Source: Symbiodinium kawagutii | Taxonomy: Eukaryota; Sar; Dinophyceae; Suessiales; Symbiodiniaceae | Reading direction: 5' to 3' | Assembly: GCA_009767595.1 (NCBI GenBank) | Contig: VSDK01012924.1 | Coordinates: 94,582-158,581, forward strand | Length of the DNA stretch: 64,000 bases | In this document: in pieces, positions 23,590 to 35,614 of the stretch | Layout of the letters: each line of letters starts with the position of its first letter | Position numbering within the stretch: the stretch's first letter is position 1 | The notes under the pieces: generated by a model | Seen by the model: the letters and a program-made list of their open reading frames with translations, nothing else | The model's database searches: none | Told to the model about the DNA's origin: nothing | Position numbers and translations under genes: made by a program

Positions 23590-25253
23590 TCCACAAATTC
23601 GAGGAGGTCCATGACTGTAAGCGCATCGGCAGGGAGAGTGCAAAAGAGAGAATTGGTCGCAGACGAGCCGAACAAATTCACACTGAATGCTGCGTTGAAG
23701 GAGTGCACAAGGGCTATCCTATGGGGCCAGTCTGTGGCAACACTTCGCCAAATGTATGGGAGACTGGTGGAAGTCGATTTGATTGCACTTAGCATGGTGA
23801 CAGCTGCTTGCGCTAGGACTGGGTTGGGGTTCGGACAAATCTTTGGTCAAAAGTAGCGCGGAGATTTAAACTTAGAGGCTGCTGCACCAAGGTTGGAATT
23901 TTGAGTTTTGGACCCTGGCTGAGGAGCACTCTCTGGTTGAGGGCATCTCTGATGTTGGATAGGATTGTGAAAAACATGAAGCCAGATTTGACTATATTCA
24001 ATATTGAGATCAGTGGGCACACCAAAGGTCTGCAGTGGTTGCAGGCATTGTCTCGCATTTCGCAGCTTCAAATGCTTGGAATCGGCCCCACAGCGGTGAC
24101 GTATAGTGAGACCCTCAGGGCCTGCAAAACTGAGGGCGGAAGCAGAAACTGGCAGCAAGCTTGGCAGCTTTTCGATCAGGTGGACGAAATATCGCAGAGC
24201 ATTGCGATATCACTTGCAGGTCAAAGAGACTGGACTCTTGCACTTGCGCTTGCCCACAGTACTGCTGCACAGCGTCTTCAAGTGGACACCGTAGTGTTGA
24301 ACACTGCGCTCGGGATTTGCGCTTCGCAGAGGTGGCGCAGTGCCATGGCTATTTTTCGAAGTGTTCAATCATTGGCCCTTCGCTCCAGTGCTGTTACCTA
24401 TTCAAGTGCAACTACGGCTGCTGCACGGTGCCACTTGTGGGAAGTTGCCTTCCAGCTGAACTGGAATCTAAGAGGCAACACTTTGGAACCAAGCCTGGTG
24501 GTTCAGAGTGCGGTGACCGGAGCAACCGTGATTCGCTGGCAGAAGTCTTTTAAAGTGGCGCGAGATCTTCAATACAGATCCGTGAGAGCCAACACCATTC
24601 TCTTTGGATCAGTGATGGCTGCCTGTAACGAGGGAAAGCAATGGTCAAAGGGGCTGCACCTTCTGATCCATCTCGGCAGCAGTGCGCTTTTGGCCAACAC
24701 CATTGCAATGAATTCATTGGTGAGTGCTTGTAGTGCTTCCGCTGCAGCTTGGCAAAGGGCATTGATGTTGTTCAAGGTTGCAGCGCATTGGCACATTGAG
24801 ATGGACATCATTAGCAGCGGAGCTCAGATCGCGGTCGCACCGAGATGGTCCTTGGCATTAGGATTTTTGGAGACTTCCGAAGTAGCGTCCTTGAGGAGCG
24901 AGCCTGAGGGGCCTGAGGGGGAGATATGGGGAGATGATGGGAGATGGTTGGAGTGTTGTGCGATGCCCAGCATTAACCCGTGGACTGCTCTCCAAGCGCT
25001 GAGGCTCTCGGTGGAAGCAATGAATGCAGCTTTGAGTACCTTTCAATCAACGCATTTCTGGCGAGAGGCAACTCAGGCGACGGCGATGTTTGGGCTGAAA
25101 GGGCTCGAACCAGATTCCGTGTCAGATGGCTCGATAATCAGCTCCTTGTTTCAATTCTACTCATTCTTTTGTTGGCGCTTCACTGATTTCATTCCCGCGG
25201 GGTTGACACCTGAAGTTTGTATTGCTGGTGTCTGCGGCACGCAGTCAGCATGA
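23590..25253 (+). CDS. Pentatricopeptide-repeat (PPR) protein, 5' end unresolved
   Basis: Two reading frames: 23590 to about 23830 (PNKFTLNAALKECTRAILWG, VDLIALSMVTAACARTG) and about 23930-25253 in another frame, so an intron or sequence error lies near 23830-23930. The longer part contains about ten degenerate 35-residue helical repeats, for example KPDLTIFNIEISGHTKGLQW, GIGPTAVTYSETLRACKTEG, VDTVVLNTALGICASQRWRS and RANTILFGSVMAACNEGKQW. The alternating VTYS.. and A.. helices are typical of PPR proteins, which bind organellar RNA one base per repeat and act in its processing or editing. No E, DYW or SMR domain is visible. The last 40 residues turn hydrophobic and lose the repeat pattern, so the true coding end may be a donor near 25125. 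Confidence 0.75.
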
Positions 25254-27236
25254 CAATTCCATCAAGGAAGCTAAAGCGTGTAGAGACATGTGCAGCTGTT
25301 CATTCTGGATGAGGGACTTCCCGGGCTTGGCATGGCCCAGGTTGCCTGGGAAGTGTAGGTCATTGGCATTCTGCCTCCGCTCGTCTTCAGCGGATGCGAG
25401 TGCGGTCAACTCAGCCAGATGCTTGGATCCTAATTAGCTGTGGCATGCTGTGGCTGTGTTGGTTGCAGGTGGGAGAGGGCACATGGACGCAAAGATAAGC
25501 CATCGCACACGTCATGGAACCTTTGGTATTGAAGTGGTGCATCGAGGCCACGGCGTCACAGTGTATACAGTATCCAGTGCGCTTATGAGATCCTATGACT
25601 GTACCTACCTTGGTTTTAGATGCATTGCATTGCATTCCGCCTTAGCAGCGACAATCTCTAGATCTTCTGACCTGCACTGATGTATAAAGTCCCCTTTATC
25701 TTCGATGGGAAGCGTCATATCCCTACCTGGTCTGCGAATGCTGTTCAGGGTCCTTGCACACTGCCTTTGGAAGAAATGAAGTCGGTTGGACGAACATTGG
25801 AATTCTGCAGTCTGTACGAGTCCATGCGCCAGATATGCAGAAATTAAGATAAACATCTTATATATATATATATGTGTGTGTGTGTGTATATGTATAGACG
25901 ATTCTGGACCTATAGATACGACAAACTTAGACAGAAAGATAGGTAGATAGACAAGCTACGCCACCTGGGCGTCTCTGTGAGACGGCGGCTGGCCCGCCAC
26001 GCCCGAAGAGAGAGAGAGAGACAGACGATAGACAAATCATTGACAGATGATAGAAAAATGATAGACAGACAATAGACAGATGGTAGACAGATGATAGGCA
26101 GATAGACAGACGAGTGGACAAATGAAAGGCAGATGGGTACATGAATAGATAGAGCAAATAGTAGTTGGATTTACATGTATTACTATATTACTTTATCCCG
26201 CGATTGGCCGGATCAACGGAAGCTGCAAATGCACGCACACGTGAACAATCTCTCTATTTCTCTCTCACCCCGCCGTCTAGCCAATTCTAGCCATACATAG
26301 ACACTTTTTCATTTGATAGAAGATGATTGTCCACACACAGAAACAAACAGACAGAAACGATTTCAACTTGGTCAAAGGGGGTGAGCTCAAGACTTTCACG
26401 CCGCTGTAGTATGTGTTTGCCGAGAAACTGGCCGTTACATTTGCCACCAAAACCAGTGAGTCTCTTCCAATTAGAGCGCCTGAGCACCATGCTTTTCAAG
26501 AAGTGCGTCGGTGCCAGCATTTTACCCCACCATCTTCGTCGGTATCACCTTTTGTTTTCGCACCTGTCTCTGGTGGATTCAAGGAGAGAGACCTTGACAA
26601 GGCGTCATCAGTTTTTTACAGCGGTTTTCCTGAATCCAACGAACATAAGGAGCCAAGCAGTATTGGTGTCTTACTGCTCATGCGCACATGCGCAGGTTCA
26701 ACAGAGGCATTGCTAGAAGTAGTGTTTCTCGTTTTTTCGACCAGGCGCCAGGCGATGCCTTATGGTGCCCTATCGTGCCCTCATGGGGAGTGCTTTCACT
26801 TTCACACAGACATGGCAAACATATGAGAAAACGTAGGGTATATTTTTTTCATCTAAAAGGCACCGAGGACTCCTGCATCTGACAGCCTGACGGTGTTCAA
26901 AGCGGCTACTCGTACCTCTACACCCAGGTGAGGATGGTAGCGTTGCTTCACAGGAACAGAAGATCTGCCAGTGCACCCGCACACGCACACACACACACAC
27001 TTGATAAGACATGGTTGCACATACACACGTACTCGCCCCACATTGCAACTAGTATATAACTTGTTATTTTGGCTATGCTTTTGGATGATGTTGATCATGG
27101 TCGTAATTGTCCTGGTCACCTCCATCCACCTCATGGCGATTATACTTCCTTGTCATCATCATCACTGTCATAGGCCAATAAACATAAAGGCATCAAAGGA
27201 ACCAGATTCAGAATTCTTCGCCTTTTTTCATCCAAG
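25254..27236. other. Repeat-rich spacer or long intron
   Basis: Lies between two PPR-coding segments. It holds TA/TG, GATA/GACA, GA and CA tracts. The only sizeable protein-like ORF is 26413-26826 (137 codons, Ser/Phe-rich, no motif), which I do not call with confidence. Confidence 0.45.
25858..26150. repeat. (TA)n(TG)n and degenerate GATA/GACA array
   Basis: A TA-then-TG run (25858-25892), a GA run (26007-26022) and about 200 bp of gatagaca-like units. The minus frame gives a spurious Ser/Leu/Ile/Cys-rich ORF. Confidence 0.85.
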
Positions 27237-27389
27237 GATGTCATCACCTTCAGTGCAGCCATCTCCGCTTGCGAACGGGGCCGAAGATGGACCGAAGGAG
27301 TCCAACTGTTGCGGGCAACTGATGAGGCGACCGTCCAGCCCAATGAGGCGACGTTCAGCGCAGCGATCAGTGCCTGCGAAGGCGCTCAG
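27237..27389 (+). CDS. PPR-encoding exon (1.5 repeats)
   Basis: An exact 153-nt exon: a polypyrimidine tract and AG precede g27237, and a GT donor follows at 27390. Its 51 residues begin DVITFSAAISACERGRRWTE and repeat the motif as NEATFSAAISACEGAQ, giving one full PPR unit and the first helix of the next. The repeats are more canonical than those at 23590-25253. It may be a 3' exon of that gene across a 2-kb intron, or part of a separate or decayed PPR gene; the flanking exons were not found. Confidence 0.72.
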
Positions 27390-28041
27390 GTACAACTGGG
27401 AAAACTCGAAAACGGCTTCGGTGGCGATCCTGCTGCTGTGATTGTCGGCTCACAGCATGCCATATTCTGTCCACCATGCGGAATGACGATCATGATGCAT
27501 CATGTAGCATATCCGTTCATTTTCTTTCATACAGACAGAGGTAGGCTGAGAGATGGGGTCGAAATTCACTGAGCTGGAAAGAGAACACCAGCAACATAAT
27601 TTGTGAGCCAATGTTGATGAACATAATGAACCTCCGACCTCTAGGCATCTCTAGTCGAACAGTATCACCGACTGTTGCTGAGAGCTATGGCTGTGCATGG
27701 CATGGTTGATTGGCTCCCGCTACTGTCAGGCATCAGACACGATGTCAAGAAATGAATCCACAGTGGGAAAGTCAGAGCAAAATGCTGAAAGTATACCATG
27801 GAGGTCCATGGCGTCCTGTAAGTGTTAGAGGATGTTAGATGGTCTCATTAAATGGACAAACCATGAATGAACACTTCTTAGAAAACATGTGACGTTTCGA
27901 AAAGATGCTTTTTCCAAATGGTGCAATTACATGCGGCACTTGGTGCCTGCTGTGCATCGTGTTGCCTTTCGGCTAGGCACTATGCATCCACGAACTGGAG
28001 GCCTACCAGCCCTCCCGTGATTCGGCTTCAGTCCTGTGGGA

Positions 28042-28071
28042 TTGACGCTCGTTGACGCTCGTTGACGCTCG
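28042..28071. repeat. 10-bp tandem repeat, 3 copies
   Basis: Three copies of ttgacgctcg. The surrounding 27390-28480 shows no gene. Confidence 0.85.
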
Positions 28072-28276
28072 ATTGGTAGCATGAGCAAGACATCGTTGGA
28101 TCAACATGTTGGGATAGGTCGGGATGGTTCCGACTGTCCAGGTCAGGGGTCGCCTCTACAAGATCTCCAGGATGGCCTTTGATGGGAATACGCGCTGGAT
28201 ACTTTGATGCAAGCAAAGTGCGGCATGGCAAAGCTCATTATGCTTTCATTTTATGTTTGCTTGTGAATCGGCTTCG

Positions 28277-28301
28277 CTCTCTCTCTCTCTCTCTCTCTCT
28301 C
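28277..28301. repeat. (CT)n microsatellite
   Basis: About 12 CT units roughly 200 bp upstream of the DDD glycosyltransferase-like ORF. Confidence 0.95.
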
Positions 28302-28481
28302 ATTTTCTTGAGGACAAGCCCTCCGCGTTGTTGTGACGCTGACGACAACTCCTGCGAGGCTGGGAGACTCCGTTTTCGATCTGAAACGACTGAGAGTATA
28401 CTCAGATAATCTCAGTATTCCCACGGGAAAACCGATGGAAAAAGGGAAGAAAAAGTGAAATGAAAAGACTGGCCACTAAAA

Positions 28482-29420
28482 TTGATGATCTCGGCATTCG
28501 GCTGGACTTTCCTAAGGTTGAGACTTGCGCAGGAGTTGAAGACCTGTCTCTTCTCGCTCTTGGCACAGAAGGCTCAGACAGTCCTGCTGGTAGTGCCCAG
28601 AGGAAAATGGCGGCGAGGAGGTGCTTACCCGAGCTCTATTCCGCCGTGGTTGGTTCGCATGAGACAGCGATCAAAAACATTGAGAATAGTCAGATCTAGA
28701 GACCATGGACCAGGAACTGCACTTCTCAAAGCAAAGCAAGTGATTCAGAACCCCAAAACCTGGTTGTTAGCTGTGGATGATGATCATTTCTACCATAAAG
28801 AGCTCCTTACAAACTTGCTTCGCTTTGCAGCCGGAACGCCCGGAGCAGCGGTTGGTTCGCACGGGTGGTTGGCACTGCAGAGCGCAGATGCCTCTGAAGC
28901 AATTTCACGGGCGGGACCTTTACTGGCACGAAATCTGCGTAGAGAAGATGTCGCTGGAGGCCCGATCCTTTGTCATTTTTTGGGGCTTTTGGTGCAACGA
29001 TCCATGCTGGAAGGGCTCGAAGCACCAGCATATGGATCCCCGTGCAGCGAGCACAACGATATTTGGGTGTCGGCCCATTTGGCAAAATTTCGCATACGCA
29101 GAGCCATGATGTTAGACCCTTTGGGAGCGAAGAATTTAGCAACGCATCGGAAGCGTGGGACTTCATTGTCTCGTCGACGGCGGCGAAAACCGGAGAATCT
29201 TTGCCTTAAAGACTTTTGGAACAAAGAAGGGGGCAAACTTTGGATGCCATTTCCTCGTGTTGCCGTTTGCACCGTGGAATCTGTGCATTTGCTGGAAGCA
29301 CTTTCGTTAGAAGGTGAGGTGATACATGCGTCGTACAGCTGCAAACTTGCTGAGCGTCTCCCACGACACACGAGGCCAGGGCTCCAACGCATGTCTTCAG
29401 ATGCGATTCACAAGGTGTAG
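28482..29420 (+). CDS. Glycosyltransferase-like protein with DDD motif
   Basis: A single open frame of 312 codons with no visible intron. The core runs from about residue 30 (QTVLLVVPRGKWRRGGAYPS) through RSRDHGPGTALLKAKQ, the acidic WLLAVDDDHFYHKELL (DDD at 99-101, the likely metal/nucleotide-sugar site) and GAAVGSHGWLALQ, to HNDIWVSAHL at about 191-200, where related proteins usually carry DD. This order fits a family of eukaryotic glycosyltransferase-like proteins with GT-A folds (family knowledge; exact family not determined). The first 25 residues look unlike protein, so coding probably begins at an upstream splice acceptor. The C-terminal 100 residues are basic and less familiar. The donor and acceptor sugars are unknown. 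Confidence 0.62.
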   Translation: MMISAFGWTFLRLRLAQELKTCLFSLLAQKAQTVLLVVPRGKWRRGGAYPSSIPPWLVRMRQRSKTLRIVRSRDHGPGTALLKAKQVIQNPKTWLLAVDDDHFYHKELLTNLLRFAAGTPGAAVGSHGWLALQSADASEAISRAGPLLARNLRREDVAGGPILCHFLGLLVQRSMLEGLEAPAYGSPCSEHNDIWVSAHLAKFRIRRAMMLDPLGAKNLATHRKRGTSLSRRRRRKPENLCLKDFWNKEGGKLWMPFPRVAVCTVESVHLLEALSLEGEVIHASYSCKLAERLPRHTRPGLQRMSSDAIHKV

Positions 29421-29659
29421 CCATCACTAGTAATCGTCCTCACTAGGACCTTCATGTTTTTCTCAAGGGCCCCAGGCGAGTAGTTTTGAAATCCACTTTG
29501 ACTTGGCAGTGTGGGGCCTCTCAAACTATTCAGTTTCGATCTGCCTGTAGAAACAAAATGAAACAAATAGAATCAAACTAATTAAACCAATCAAACTACT
29601 CAAACTAATCAAACTATCAAACCAGCTGAAGCTTAGAATATCTTAGAATGTCTCTTTTT

Positions 29660-30529
29660 TCGGACTCTCCTTCGCTCCAGGCAGGTTCGGTGTGGCCAAG
29701 CTGATGAGCAGAGCTTGCTGAAGGAAGTGCTTCTCGAGGAGAGGGAGGCCCCGTATCCCTGTCTTTGCCGATGCAGATGATGCATGAGAAAGTAGAAACT
29801 GCAACTAGACGACGTGTAAATACTTGTGATATACTGGCATGGTGCAACTCATTCTCTTTGCAACTTCTGGCAGGCCTCGACAATCCTTGTCATGCCACCC
29901 AAACACGTCAACATTTCCAAGAGGGCTGCAGTGCGAGTGGCTGTGCTGCTAAATGCAGGAGCTTCATGGAGCTTGACCATCGTTTTGAATTCTTTTGAAA
30001 CCGGTGAGCATGTCTTCTGTCTTGGGCAAGCACGAGCAAACTTGCATCAGCCTGCAAAAACTTACAAGATCTTGCAAGATTGAAGTTACATTTAACTCAT
30101 TAACGACTTTCAAATGCTGCGACTTGTCAATGGCTGTTGGAAAGCAAAGTTTGAGAAGTGACCCAAGGTAGTGGAGGCACTCCTCAGCTGCATCGTGCTC
30201 ACAAGGGATTCGTTGAGCTTTTGTGAGCGCGGCAGTTGGCGGGCAGTCACCGTAGCGGCAACTTTTCCGCATCAGGGGCACCTGTAGGGTACATCTTTCC
30301 AGCAACCAGATGCAACCAGATGTCACCTGTCTCTGGTTTGCAACCATGGAATGTTGGCAGAAGAATCTGGTTCTCAGTGGATGGGCACCGCAAGCCAGTG
30401 CTATTCAGTGGGACGGCGTTGGTTGAGCATGGGGGTGCAAAAGCAAAGAAGCGCAAAATAGAAATTGAGAGCCCGTATGAGCACATGGCAAACAAACAGG
30501 CAAAAACGTCAGCAGCCACTAGCGGGTAG
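29660..30529 (+). CDS. Unrecognised three-exon candidate gene
   Basis: Exon candidates: about 29682-29780 (ADEQSLLKEVLLEEREAPYP), 29874-30003 after an AG-G acceptor and before a GTGAG donor (MPPKHVNISKRAAVRVAVLL), and about 30275-30529 (GLQPWNVGRRIWFSVDGHRK), ending at TAG after a basic AKAKKRKIEIE stretch that could act as a nuclear localisation signal. The exon with GTGAG is the best defined. No domain is recognised, and a competing frame is open in the last exon. Confidence 0.4.
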
Positions 30530-31078
30530 AACCACAGTTATCCGCATCATAGTACTGAAATTGACAGCACCACGTCGCAACTGCGAAGGGTGACCGTAGG
30601 GCTTACCACAAGAGGAAGCAATAGTCACAAGGCTGGTCGACTGATTAGAACAAAAAAACATGAGAACCATGCAAATTCCGCAGCAGGATGGCGTGTAGTG
30701 TGCTGTGCCCATGGGGGGGTGCGGGGATGCGCTGAAACATGATTGTCGTGCCTGGTAACCAACGCAAAGAGGTTTGATGGAGGATTTGTGTTGCAGGGAG
30801 TTCTCAGCCGTTCTCAGAAGCTGTGTTTACCTTTTGAAGCTCAAATGGATTGATCGAAGGCATTGGCCTGCTTCAATAGCGACTCGGAAGCACTTCAGCG
30901 TTTGTAAATCTCATAGTTCACAATCCCCTCGCATCCACCGTGGCTGGTCGCGGAATCCACCCCGGACATTTGGGTGTCAAATGCGTGGTAGGGTGCTGTA
31001 TCGCATTGAGCCTCGTCACCAGCGTTGTCCTCCTCCTGTCCCCTTGCCTTGTCATCATCATCCTCGTCATCAGTGCAA

Positions 31079-31110
<32 letters not shown>

Positions 31111-34100
31111 TCTTCTTCTTCCCCTCCTTCGTCCTCTTGGACTCTTGTTTTGGGTGCACCGGTCGTCGAGTCTAGTCTTAGTTTAGTGCCTAATTACACT
31201 GTTTCCTGTGTAAGACTTGTCGCATGTGCACAGATTATGTATGGATAGCCAGGTATCATCCCTGGCCAAGAGCACACACATGTGCATGCATCATGCTCAT
31301 ACATGTCACATGCATTCGTGCATGCAACACAGGAACATGAAGGCTACATTGGGTGCTGTGCGAAAATCCTCAGGAGCCTCTGCGGAACTTGCCTTTCAAG
31401 ATTTTACAGAAATGGATGCCACAGAGCCAACCGAGAGAGGACCAGAGCTAAGTGTAGGATTTGTAGGACGTCACATAGGCCCAACTCATGACACTCTGAG
31501 AGCAACTTCTAGGCGAAGATGATGATGGCATGAGATGGATCTACGGTTGCTTCGGGAGATCAAGCAGCTGGGAAGGGAATGAGACTGGATGGCAAAGACC
31601 ACCGCAACGTAGAGCCAATGAGCTGGCCCAGAGGCCGTTGAGTGAGGAATCAAAAAGCCAGCAGTGCTGATGCTTACTGAGGCTGCCTCCAGATGTGCTT
31701 TTGTTCTTTCACAAATGGCTTGGTCCCCATGCAGTTTAAAGATGTTTAATGCCAAGAAGTTCATGATTATCACTACAAGCAGGCTACAAGTCCTGTAGGA
31801 GGGCGCAGTCCAAAAAAAAAGCAGGCTATTTTGTGTGAGCGTGTGTGCACGCTCCGGATGAATCAAGAATGAACCAAAATGAAGCAGATGGAAGCTCATG
31901 AAAACTTTTTGTGGCGCCGAACAGGCAATTGAATGCTTGATTGAACAGTTCTTCGGCACGGTTCAGTTTTCCACTTCAGAAAAAGTGCCCCATTGCATCC
32001 CATTGCCAGATGTACAAGGATCAAGGATGATCCAAGGCATAGGAGTGACAGTTGGGCTGAGGCCTGCACCAGAAATCTGCCGCCTACTGGTGGAACGCAG
32101 GGCGGAGGTTGGGCATTCGGCTTGTGCGTCAGAAGCGTTCAGTGGCAGATGTGGAAGGTTGGCGCCCTGAATCGCAAAGGGCAGCTGGCGACTTAGATTT
32201 CTGACAGCACTGCCTCAAGAAAAACGTAGCAATGGAAAACATATTTTGGATTTTCTTCAAGTTTTAGTTGCAAAGTTGAGCTGCGAATTTGCACAAAGAT
32301 GCTTGATATTCCTGACTTCGTGGTGGCTTGAGGAGTGCGTTGCACCTCGCTGGGCGTGCCGGCTTTCATGAGGCGGACATTATGTCGCTTGAGATCAAAG
32401 CCTAAACGGCCTCAAGCCGTACCCTGTGCCCTTCCCTTTCCACATTTTATACATAAATGCGAAGAAATCTCAGGCAAGTTATGCTCACAGGGCACCTGGT
32501 AGAACCGCAGGTCTTGAGTTGGCTTTCAGCACGGGCTGGCCGACAGCAACGCCCTCAGTGCTTCAACTGCTTCAAGGTGATTACTGTATCTCAATGTCTG
32601 CAGATGGTCTTTTAATGTCTTCAATAACCCCGGACTCACCCAGTTTCTTCATGTTTCTTCTGTCGGGCCACATGGAGTGACAAAGCTCTAGGATTCTTGC
32701 AGTGACATTTGAGGATTGTCGACCTTCGAGATCATCACGGCAACACTGCCCATATGTATGGCCAACAGGCGACAATCAACTCAGAGTGTAAAGAGCGAGC
32801 AAATGGGAGGAATCTGAGTTCAGCTCAGGAGCCTTCTTTTGAATTCTTTGAATTCTTCGGATTCTTTAGGATTCTTTAGGATTCTTGGTCAAAGGTTCGC
32901 GTTTCCCCGTTTCCGGTTCAACATTTCAATGCCAGGCTTTGACGGCCAGTCTGGGGCGACCGTTCGGCACTTTGGACATGCTCGCATATTCATGATGCAC
33001 ATCGAACAGTCTCGACAAATTTCAATAAATTGCAATAGATGGCAGATTGCAATGGCACATGCTGGCAAATACTCATGCAACTTAGGAAGGCACGGAACAA
33101 TTCAATGTTAGAGCTAGATTGTTTTCATCCAGCTCCGCAAGCTTTTGCTGAAAGTTTGTAGTAGCACGGCATGCTGTGAAACTGATGGTAGCTATGACCT
33201 GTGAGATCTTGAAGAGTCCCGGTGGAGTCTTTCAAAACGATCGAATAGAAACACACATGATAGGACGTGCTCTCCGACACCAATTGCGTGTGGATAGGAT
33301 ACGGTATTCTCACCTGCGGTTCTCTGAGTGCTCTTAGCTTGCAGTATCTATCGCGCATCATTTTTTTGCACTACTTGAAAACATAGTGGCAACATGTGGC
33401 AACTGCAAAGCCAGTGGCTGAGATTGGCCGTAGGGAGCATGTAACATGTATATACATGTATGTTGTTTTTTTTGTGCTGGTAAATCCAGCCGGTGAGAAG
33501 GGCAAAGCTATGAAGGCTGGTTGGCACAGGTTGGCACCGACAGTGCGCCGTCCACAAAAAAGCTGACACAAGCTGAATGGCTCAAGTTCTGTTCCCATAT
33601 TCTAGAGGCTCACATGCTGCCTTTTCAAAAGTTAAAAACATTCAGGGCTTGCTACATGATTTTGACATTTTTTTTGGGCATATGTTGACATATTTCAATA
33701 TGTTTCATGTTTGAGTTCTGTGCATCTCTTTACCCATTTGGGTGTGGGAGCTCTTGAGCCATCGCAGGGGCAAACAAACGTTGGCCAAGGCCAAGCGATG
33801 GCACTTTGGCAGCTCAGGCGCTTTTGCTTGTCCGCACCACAAGCACTCAAGGTAGTCACGATTCTGCTGCAAAGTGAGTCTCCCATAGTTCCGTATCGAA
33901 GTCTCAGATTTTGCAAGAGTTATGAAAGCACATGCGCATGCGGATCTAGCTAGCAGCGGCAAGTATCCGAAGATAGTGATGGAGCTTCAATTCTATTTTG
34001 GCGTGAGATCGCCAAACCAGCCATAAGCAAGTGTGCTTTATTCTTTCAAGCCTTGGCCCTGAATAGAAAGTATGCAAAATTATTTGACCATCCGAACCTT

Positions 34101-34204
34101 CACCGAAACATCCACTGGCACAGTACCAGGCTTGAGGTGCAAACATCTGTCCATCGGCTCAGACTGCCCACGGGTATCAGTCGAGTAAGCGCGTGGTCCC
34201 AAGC
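30530..34204. other. Mostly non-coding with weak candidate exons
   Basis: Holds a TTC tract (31079-31120) and several open stretches of uncertain status: 31330-31522 (ATLGAVRKSSGASAELAFQD), 31898-32170 (PAPEICRLLVERRAEVGHSA), 32470-32680, and 33710-33870. None has a recognised motif or a closed splice junction. Confidence 0.35.
31079..31120. repeat. (TTC)n microsatellite
   Basis: A TTC run interrupted by a run of T. Confidence 0.9.
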
Positions 34205-35017
34205 ATGGCGGGCGCTCAGACGTCAGAGGTGGATGCAGCCCTGAAACAGTTTCTCAACGACTTTCCGACAGTCATTGGAGCCTTGGCAATCAAAGCGATG
34301 GAAAAGGCAGAGAGTTGAGATTTCTGTTTGTTTGCTTTGCATCTGAAGGCTCATGAAAGTATGGTGAAAGTATGGATGGAAGGATTTTTTCCGGCTTGAA
34401 GGCTTAGAGAATGTTCAAGTCTGCGCTTGACATCCACCCAGGCTTCGTTGTCATCAATTCCGATGGGATACCCACGAAGTGGCATGAGACCATGCCATAT
34501 GAAAGGCCGGCAGTTTGCAGTGTGGCAAGTTGCATCGCCTGCAGGGTTTGTCGTTTTGATTTTCCAGGGCAGTCACCTATGCGGCACTCATGTCTGCCCA
34601 TTCCTTAGTTGGAACATGGCACTGCCATAAATTTCGAAATGGCATGTGCCTTTGTCACCCTTTGTCACCCTTTGTCATCCTTTGTCATCCTTCCCTGCCT
34701 TTTCTGAGGACTTTGTGGCACATTGCAAGAAGTGCCTGGGAAAACTTCTGACAGGGCCCGCAGAGAGTGAACTGGCAAACGTGCCCTTGGCGCCGAAGAG
34801 TGTAGCGAGTAGTAGCTTTAAAATGGCATAAGAAACTGCATAAGAAAGCATGAGGAATAAAGCAATGAATGCAGTTGAGGAAGCGCATCCGCAACCGGCT
34901 TTTGTTTTCTCGGCCCAGGTGCGCATTCGAACCAAGGAGGGCACCGAGGTAATATGCGTCACCCAGACGGAATACATCTTGGTGGTCATACAGAACTGCA
35001 CCCCAGCTTGGCTTTGA
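34205..35017 (+). CDS. DYNLRB: Dynein light chain, roadblock/LC7 type, five exons
   Basis: A subunit that dimerises on dynein intermediate chains and links cargo in cytoplasmic or flagellar dynein. Exons: 34205-34277, 34442-34505, 34568-34607, 34709-34780, 34919-35017. Joined they give exactly 115 codons plus stop (the human homologue has 96). Seen: a short N-terminal helix (SEVDAALKQFLNDFPTVI), the core strand FVVINSDGIPTKW, ERAVTYAALMSAHSLDFVAH, KKCLGKLL, then VRIRTKEGTEVICVTQTEYI and ILVVIQN at the C-terminus, all in roadblock order. Introns have donors GA, GC, GT and GT, and all acceptors are AG followed by G. The start codon matches the position of the homologues' start. An open frame continues upstream to about 34134, so an extra upstream exon cannot be excluded. 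Confidence 0.9.
34648..34692. repeat. 11-bp tandem repeat
   Basis: Four copies of ctttgtcaccc/ctttgtcatcc within the third LC7 intron (34608-34708). Confidence 0.85.
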
Positions 35018-35119
35018 GATCTGTTTATCAAACATTTTTTCTTAGTTTGGGATTTGAAATCCAGCATTGATGCCATAGGTTAACAGCAGCTGTAGCATTG
35101 GTGCAGTTTCAAGCTTGCC

Positions 35120-35614
35120 ATGTTTGTCTATTTAGAAGGCCTAGAGACGAGGGTCGACGCCCCGTGTCATACCGACATGCCCCTCAGACAACGCAAAAAG
35201 GCACTTCCTTTCCCTTGCCTTGGCACTTTCCCGTGGCACCTTCTCTTGGCACCTTGCCTTGGCACCTTGCCTTCGTCCCAGCTTGTCTCATGGCGCACCA
35301 AGGTACTGGAAAACCATGGACCACGGAGGAGGAAGGAACTGCAGCAGCTGGAGGCGAAGGTAGCTGAGTGGCTAGGCCAATATGGGAGGATGGTAATGGA
35401 TGGTATAGGTTTGCCATGGCACTGTCCAGATGGCCAGCCCATTCTTCGGATATTTGTAGGTCCGGGTGCTATGCCTTCACTTGTTTCTGTGTTCCTAGGG
35501 TACATGGCTGAGGAGCAATGCCGGTTTTCACAAAGACACCGGGGTCCTCAGCAGCGCACGTGTGCTCTCGTGCTGGGATTATCTACGTCGGAGGTCTGTC
35601 AAGCAGGACAGTAG
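35120..35614 (+). CDS. Unrecognised ORF or exon
   Basis: A 164-codon frame ending in TAG, starting 103 bp after the LC7 stop. Its middle reads RRKELQQLEAKVAEWLGQYG, a convincing helix, but the first third covers a cttggcacc repeat region (about 35215-35275) and looks non-coding. Possibly one exon at about 35300-35460. No family is recognised. Confidence 0.25.
   Translation: MFVYLEGLETRVDAPCHTDMPLRQRKKALPFPCLGTFPWHLLLAPCLGTLPSSQLVSWRTKVLENHGPRRRKELQQLEAKVAEWLGQYGRMVMDGIGLPWHCPDGQPILRIFVGPGAMPSLVSVFLGYMAEEQCRFSQRHRGPQQRTCALVLGLSTSEVCQAGQ

Noticed and set aside
28460..28699. 79-codon ORF overlapping the DDD protein start
   Set aside because: Another frame of the same bases; the DDD frame continues into recognised motifs.
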